From JBDREC01 sp043820105 [NCBI: Pseudomonadota bacterium] (lineage in GTDB: Bacteria > Bdellovibrionota_F > JAHFAK01), in the NCBI GenBank assembly GCA_043820105.1, contig JBDREC010000001.1, positions 53,619-117,618 of the forward strand: DNA of 64,000 nt, written 5' to 3'. Below the pieces are notes generated by a model. That model did no database searches. It worked only from the letters and a program-made list of their open reading frames with translations, and was not told the DNA's origin. Shown here piece by piece: positions 60,335 to 64,000 of the stretch (the first letter of the stretch is position 1; each line of letters starts with the position of its first letter). Position numbers and translations under genes: made by a program.

Positions 60335-60559
60335 ATGAAAGTAAGTAAAGCATTAATTACTGCTTATAAAACTTCAAAGATTAAAGGTTATAAAATTGCC
60401 CAAAAAGCAAAACTAAATCCTTCTACATTTTTTCAGATAATGAATAGCATCATACCTATTAAATATGAAGATGAAAGAGTTTTAAGGATTGCAATGGTTC
60501 TTGGAGTTGTAGCCAAAGATGCCTTTGAAAAAGTAAAGGAGGATAAAGTTGAAAAGTAA
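60335..60559 (+). CDS. Small HTH-like protein under sigma-54 control
   Basis: A 74-residue basic protein whose pattern KIAQKAKLNPSTFFQIMNSIIPIKYEDERVLRIAMVLGV resembles a Cro/C1-type helix-turn-helix of about 50 residues, with DDRV-like loop and 'VLG' end typical of Xre proteins. AAAGGGA ribosome binding site. First gene of a two-gene operon; its stop overlaps the next start region by 11 bp. Confidence 0.7.
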   Translation: MKVSKALITAYKTSKIKGYKIAQKAKLNPSTFFQIMNSIIPIKYEDERVLRIAMVLGVVAKDAFEKVKEDKVEK

Positions 60560-60977
60560 AAAGGACGATCTTTTTATACCCCCAAAAGAAGATGAATTAG
60601 TTTTAGTTCCAGATGGTATTTATAAAGCAAGGTGCCTTGAGGGTAAACCAGTAAATTTTTATTCTCAAAGGAAGGTAAAATTAGATTTTATAATGGTCGA
60701 TCTTGGAGAACAGTATGGAAAGAAGATTCCATTGTTTCTTAATATAGCACCCAAAGGCAAAAGGAATATTTCTTCAGGATCATTCTATTATCTTTATTGG
60801 ATAATTGCCAACAGAGGAGAAAAGCCAACTCGGCGAGATAGAATGACACCAGAAAAATTTAAAGACAAATTATTCAAAATTAAAACTAGAACTGTGAGTA
60901 AGAATAGAAAACAACAAAAATTACCTAAGAGTATGTGGCATTCTGTAGTAGACGCAATATTGGAGCTAATTGAGTGA
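60549..60977 (+). CDS. Phage/ICE-type protein of unknown function
   Basis: Starts at TTG 60,549, supported by AAGGAGG at 60,535-60,541. It has 142 residues, soluble and basic. The pattern (GIYKARCLEGKPVNFYSQRKVKLDFIMVDLGEQYGKKIPLFLNIAP, then SSGSFYYLYWIIANRGEKPTRRDRMTPEKFKDKLFKIKTRTV) resembles a family found in phages and integrative elements, perhaps with an OB-like, nucleic-acid-binding fold; this is a resemblance only. Co-expressed with the small HTH gene from the sigma-54 promoter. Confidence 0.65.
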   Translation: MKSKKDDLFIPPKEDELVLVPDGIYKARCLEGKPVNFYSQRKVKLDFIMVDLGEQYGKKIPLFLNIAPKGKRNISSGSFYYLYWIIANRGEKPTRRDRMTPEKFKDKLFKIKTRTVSKNRKQQKLPKSMWHSVVDAILELIE

Positions 60978-61021
60978 TGATAGTAATGGTGAATGGAAGT
61001 GTGAAGGTTAGATAATATCTC

Positions 61022-61065
61022 ATCTTATCTAATCTTATCTTTTTCTATCTTATCTAATCTTATCC
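61022..61065 (+). repeat. Direct repeat of a 19-bp ATCTTATCTAATC-type unit
   Basis: Two copies (61,022-61,040 and 61,047-61,065) that differ only at the last base, each built from ATCTTATCT and AATCTTATC. They lie right behind the phage-like gene. Confidence 0.7.
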
Positions 61066-61211
61066 TAGTAACCCAATCACATAGAGGGTGTGATTACTGG
61101 GATGTGGAGAATTTGATGTCAGCATGCAGGTCTGAAATATGATCTGCGCTTATGGCACTTTTGGGTGCCTATAAATTAAATAGTTGGGCACTCTCTAGCG
61201 GGGGTGCCCAA
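61066..61211 (+). other. Three consecutive hairpins before the IS element
   Basis: Stems at 61,075-61,095 (AATCACA/TGTGATT), 61,154-61,169 (GGCAC/GTGCC) and 61,184-61,211 (TTGGGCAC/GTGCCCAA). The last two share GGCAC/GTGCC. No ORF or U-run was found. They may mark the 3' end of the preceding transcript or a small structured RNA. Confidence 0.4.
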
Positions 61212-61402
61212 TCCAAATTGAGGTAATAATGAATGATGAAAAACATATGACACTGCCAATCGGATTGAAAACTGGTCCACGAATCGGACGCAAAAGTGGT
61301 CCACCTAGCCCAAAAATTTTTATCTAAAATTTTTATAAAAATTGCAACTCATAAATTAAAACTCCTTACATTAATATGTTAAAAATAATGAAACCAGTAA
61401 TA

Positions 61403-61523
61403 AGGTTATCCACATGAGCAAAAATGCTATAGGCAAATATATAATGTTTGGGGCTAGGGCCATTAATAGCCCAGAAGCCCCATCTACATTTGCCTGTGGC
61501 ATTTTTGATCTTGTGGATAACCT
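61403..61523. repeat. Long imperfect hairpin bounded by inverted DnaA boxes
   Basis: 12-bp arms AGGTTATCCACA (61,403) and TGTGGATAACCT (61,512) contain the DnaA-box consensus TTATCCACA on both strands. Inside, AAAAATGC/GCATTTTT, GGCAAAT/ATTTGCC and TGGGGCT/AGCCCCA continue the stem. It lies in the IS between the left end and the istB stop codon and could stop read-through or be a nested element. Confidence 0.75.
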
Positions 61524-61562
61524 GGGCTTGATCTCCATCTATTACCCTGTTAATTCAAATAG

Positions 61563-62312
61563 TTATTTTTTCATCGCTTCCTTATGTGCTTTTGCCCTAT
61601 AACTTTCTCCTTTTATCGATATTATCTGTGAATGATGAATCAATCTATCTATTATTGCTGATGCCAGAACTGGATCAAATAATATGTTTCCCCAATCTTC
61701 AAACGGTTTATTTGATGTTATTATTATTGAGGAGTTTTCATATCTTTGATTTATTATTTCAAAAAGATCATCCACTGCATTTTGTGTAAACTTTTTAAAT
61801 CCAAGTTCATCTATTATCAGTAAATCAGGTTTTTTATATTCTTCTATTTTTTTATAATATGAGCCATCTGCCCTTGATTGATAAAGTTCCTGTATTAAAT
61901 CATAGGCAGTTGTAAACAAAACCTTGTATCCTTTTAATAATGCTTTAAATCCTATAGCTGTAGCAAGATGAGTTTTTCCTGTACCAGGTTTTCCTAAGAA
62001 TATTATGTTTTCTTTTTTATACATAAATGAACATGTTGCTATATTCAATATTTGTGATTTGCTTACGCTTGGTTGAAAAATAAAATCAAAATCTTCTACT
62101 TTCTTTTGTCCTGTTTTGCTTATCTTTGATTTTGACATTCTCTTTCTCAGTGAATTGTTTTTTCTTGATAATTCTTCCTCATCAAGGAGCTGATTTAAAA
62201 ACTCCAAATGTGATATTTTCCCCTCTTTTACTGTTTCGATAATATCTTCCAATGACTTTGAAATTCCTGCCAACTTGAAATTTGTTAATTTCTTTTTAAC
62301 TTCTTGTATCAT
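61563..62312 (-). CDS. istB: IS21 helper ATPase IstB
   Basis: A 249-residue AAA+ protein of the DnaC/IstB family that selects and shapes target DNA for the transposase. Walker A GKPGTGKTHLA (~101), Walker B LLIIDELGF (~164), sensor region NQRYENSSIIITSNKPFEDW and DRLIHHSQIISIKGESYR are intact. It starts 26 bp behind the istA stop, the standard IS21 order, with GGAGG before the ATG. Confidence 0.95.
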   Translation of the reverse strand: MIQEVKKKLTNFKLAGISKSLEDIIETVKEGKISHLEFLNQLLDEEELSRKNNSLRKRMSKSKISKTGQKKVEDFDFIFQPSVSKSQILNIATCSFMYKKENIIFLGKPGTGKTHLATAIGFKALLKGYKVLFTTAYDLIQELYQSRADGSYYKKIEEYKKPDLLIIDELGFKKFTQNAVDDLFEIINQRYENSSIIITSNKPFEDWGNILFDPVLASAIIDRLIHHSQIISIKGESYRAKAHKEAMKK

Positions 62313-62338
62313 AATTATTACCTCCTTTATTTTAATGT

Positions 62339-63820
62339 TTAATGAAGTTCATCGTATTTGCTTAAATCACTTTTGTAATACGCACTCTCTTTTTTTGAAT
62401 CCATATTTTCCATATCAAACAGCTCATTTTCACGTATATATTTCTGGCTCAATATGTTTTTTATACATTTGTAACTGTAATTTTCATACTGAGTCGCTCT
62501 AAAACATGCATTTTCAAGCTTAACCCTACCATGCTTTTTGCCCAAAGAAATTATTCCCTGAATCATTCTGTAGGCCTCACAATCTTTTTCAGAGAATAAT
62601 TGCTGACAATAATTGTACACAATGTCTCCATATTTTTTCGCAGTGCTCATATAATATTCATAACTATTTGAACTTATAAGTTCGATCCATTCTGGAAAAT
62701 GGCTTGCATGTTTAACCTTTTCTCCTGTTGAATTCGCGCGCTTATGAGTGTGAATTAGTTCTAAATTTCTATTATAAACCTTGATATAATTATTTGATTT
62801 TTGTGCATAAAGTTTTTCTCCAACATAGCTATATGGAGCTGAATATAAGGATTTATCTATCCTCAAATAGCAGTCAGGATGCAATTTATGCTTGGTCCAT
62901 TCACTTGTATCAAAAATTTCAAATGGAAGTTTGTGCAATTTATTCTTTTCTTCATTTTCAAAAACTTCACCTGGAACCTTCTTGGTGGTGCCATGGATTC
63001 TTAAAGATTTTTCTTCCATCCATTTTCTTGATTTTTCTTTGCAATCATTTATATCTTTAAAAGTCCGACCTGCCATAAAATTATTTTTGAAATATTTTAT
63101 GCCGTTTTCCACCATTGCCTTATCTTTTGGTTTATAAGGTCGGCAAGTATTTGGTAGAAAATTATAATGTTTTGAAAATTCTAAATATTCTTTCTGGTAG
63201 GTCGGATCATAAAAATTTGCTTCCAAAACCCCTGCTTTTAGATTGTCAATGGTAACTTTTTTAGGGACTCCTCCAAAATGCAAAAACGCATTTTCATGAC
63301 AGTTTATAAAAGTTTTTACTTTTTGATCTGTAACTATTTCAAAATAATCATACCTCGAATAAGCTAATCTCATGCAAAATACATAACTCTTTTTCATTTT
63401 CCCTTCATAAGGGTTATGTAATAATCCAACATATCCAAAATCGACATAAGCTTCATCTGCAGGAATATTATGATCAAATACAGGATATATCTGATTTGCT
63501 ACCCTAAGCTTTTTCATATATTTTCTTACAGCATCATATTTATATTTAAATTCTTTCTCGTCCCTAAGCTTCTCCCAAATCCTTAAAGATGATAGTTTTG
63601 GTTCCTTATCTAGATAACTCAAAATGGTATCCTTATAATTTTCTACAACACTTACTTTTTCAATAACTGGATTTAATGAATTTTCACCTCTTTTCTTGTA
63701 ATCCTTAATTATTTTATTCACCGTTGTTCTGGATATTTTTAAATCCTTTGCAATTTGTCTTGCTGATTTTCCAGCTTTTTTTAATGTAATAATCGTAATC
63801 CTCTCTGCCATTGTTTTCAT
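62339..63820 (-). CDS. istA: IS21 transposase IstA
   Basis: A 493-residue DDE transposase. N-terminal HTH (ARQIAKDLKISRTTVNKIIKDYKKRG), then the rve integrase core with Asp in EAYVDFGYVG, Asp in VTIDNLKAGV and Glu in KDKAMVENGIKYFK. The C-terminus is the usual mu-like domain. The longer frame from TTG 63,832 would have its start inside the GGAG ribosome binding site; ATG 63,820, 6 nt behind it, is preferred. The gene is intact, so the element may still move. Confidence 0.95.
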   Translation of the reverse strand: MKTMAERITIITLKKAGKSARQIAKDLKISRTTVNKIIKDYKKRGENSLNPVIEKVSVVENYKDTILSYLDKEPKLSSLRIWEKLRDEKEFKYKYDAVRKYMKKLRVANQIYPVFDHNIPADEAYVDFGYVGLLHNPYEGKMKKSYVFCMRLAYSRYDYFEIVTDQKVKTFINCHENAFLHFGGVPKKVTIDNLKAGVLEANFYDPTYQKEYLEFSKHYNFLPNTCRPYKPKDKAMVENGIKYFKNNFMAGRTFKDINDCKEKSRKWMEEKSLRIHGTTKKVPGEVFENEEKNKLHKLPFEIFDTSEWTKHKLHPDCYLRIDKSLYSAPYSYVGEKLYAQKSNNYIKVYNRNLELIHTHKRANSTGEKVKHASHFPEWIELISSNSYEYYMSTAKKYGDIVYNYCQQLFSEKDCEAYRMIQGIISLGKKHGRVKLENACFRATQYENYSYKCIKNILSQKYIRENELFDMENMDSKKESAYYKSDLSKYDELH

Positions 63821-64000
63821 CCCTTTCTCCAAAATTTTATTTATAATCTTGTGGCTTGTAAATTTATTATAAATTTACTTCCCAAATATCCCTTTTATAA
63901 ATACTTAATTTTGGCTTCCTTCAATATTTTATTATTTTTACTTTGGTAGGTGGACCACTTTTGCGTCCGATTACTGGACCAGTTTATCGTCCGATTTGCA

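Larger units (their letters stand above)
61254..64000 (-). mobile_element. IS21-family insertion sequence
   Basis: Terminal inverted repeats of 54 bp (61,254-61,307 and 63,947-64,000) begin TG...CA and each hold two related ~25-bp units with AATCGGAC and CTGGTCCA / GTGGTCCACC, the multiple IstA-binding repeats typical of IS21. It encodes istA and istB, both intact, on the minus strand. About 2,747 bp; the right end coincides with the window end, so the target duplication cannot be checked. Confidence 0.93.

Noticed and set aside
61414-61602. ORF within the DnaA-box hairpin of the IS
   Set aside because: It is a by-product of the hairpin sequence and overlaps the istB end; no ribosome binding site.
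1-64000. CRISPR array or cas genes
   Set aside because: No evenly spaced identical repeats of 24-40 bp with unique spacers and no cas-like protein. The tandem arrays have no spacers.
46872-64000. Integrase or complete tRNA for the island
   Set aside because: None is present in the window; the only recombinase-type proteins are IstA and IstB. The intact end must lie beyond 64,000 if the island model holds.

Overview
The window is AT-rich, densely coded DNA from a Gram-negative bacterium. Signal peptides, outer-membrane-type beta-barrels, lipoproteins, a Tad-type secretin and many sigma-54 (RpoN) promoter matches all point that way. The split ATP synthase locus (only atpZ-atpI-atpB-atpE here), the MopE-like putative metal-binding motif, the Tad genes and an archaeal-type topoisomerase VI suggest the old delta-proteobacterial grade (Bdellovibrionota, Myxococcota, SAR324 or relatives). 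No rRNA is present, so the phylum stays open.

Layout. 1-3,580: an outer-membrane-type protein, a small membrane protein, then the Fo genes of ATP synthase. 3,570-8,852 (minus): diguanylate cyclase and ftsB, then the str operon rpsL-rpsG-fusA. 9,040-13,571 (minus): a compact Tad pilus/secretion operon cpaC, a fused cpaE-cpaF, tadB. 13,821-16,343: secA. 16,523-21,127: a 1,534-residue fusion of an acyl-activating enzyme with a GNAT acetyltransferase. 21-30 kb: a GT-C type membrane enzyme, a sensor kinase and several secreted proteins of unknown function. 30.6-33.4 kb: top6B-top6A. 33-46.7 kb: mostly exported unknown proteins, two radical SAM proteins, an orphan ParB-like domain, REP-like repeats with a truncated Y1 transposase, and a Cys-rich repeat protein.

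At 46,833-46,871 lies the 3' half of a tRNA-Arg(CCU) on the minus strand with no 5' half. This is the usual scar of a tRNA-targeting integrated element, and its orientation puts the element to the right. The genes to the right look accessory: an HNH nuclease/methyltransferase pair, lipoproteins, an McrBC-type restriction system with an EVE-like domain, an Xre regulator with a clear inverted-repeat operator, LPP20/PEGA proteins, a phage-like HTH protein, and a sigma-54 activator that lacks a receiver domain and diverges from a perfect sigma-54 promoter. A complete IS21-family element (61,254-64,000) closes the window.

Three patterns cut across the genes. (1) Seven canonically spaced sigma-54 promoter candidates, plus two with a changed -12 element, sit in front of genes, most of them for exported proteins of unknown function. 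(2) Intergenic gaps carry degenerate tandem repeats with periods of 6, 7 and 8 bp; in two places they have become coding, including the hydrophobic core of a signal peptide. (3) Several structured non-coding segments stand out: a 121-nt hairpin bounded by inverted DnaA boxes inside the IS, a three-hairpin leader before a 62-residue peptide, and a MITE-like element.
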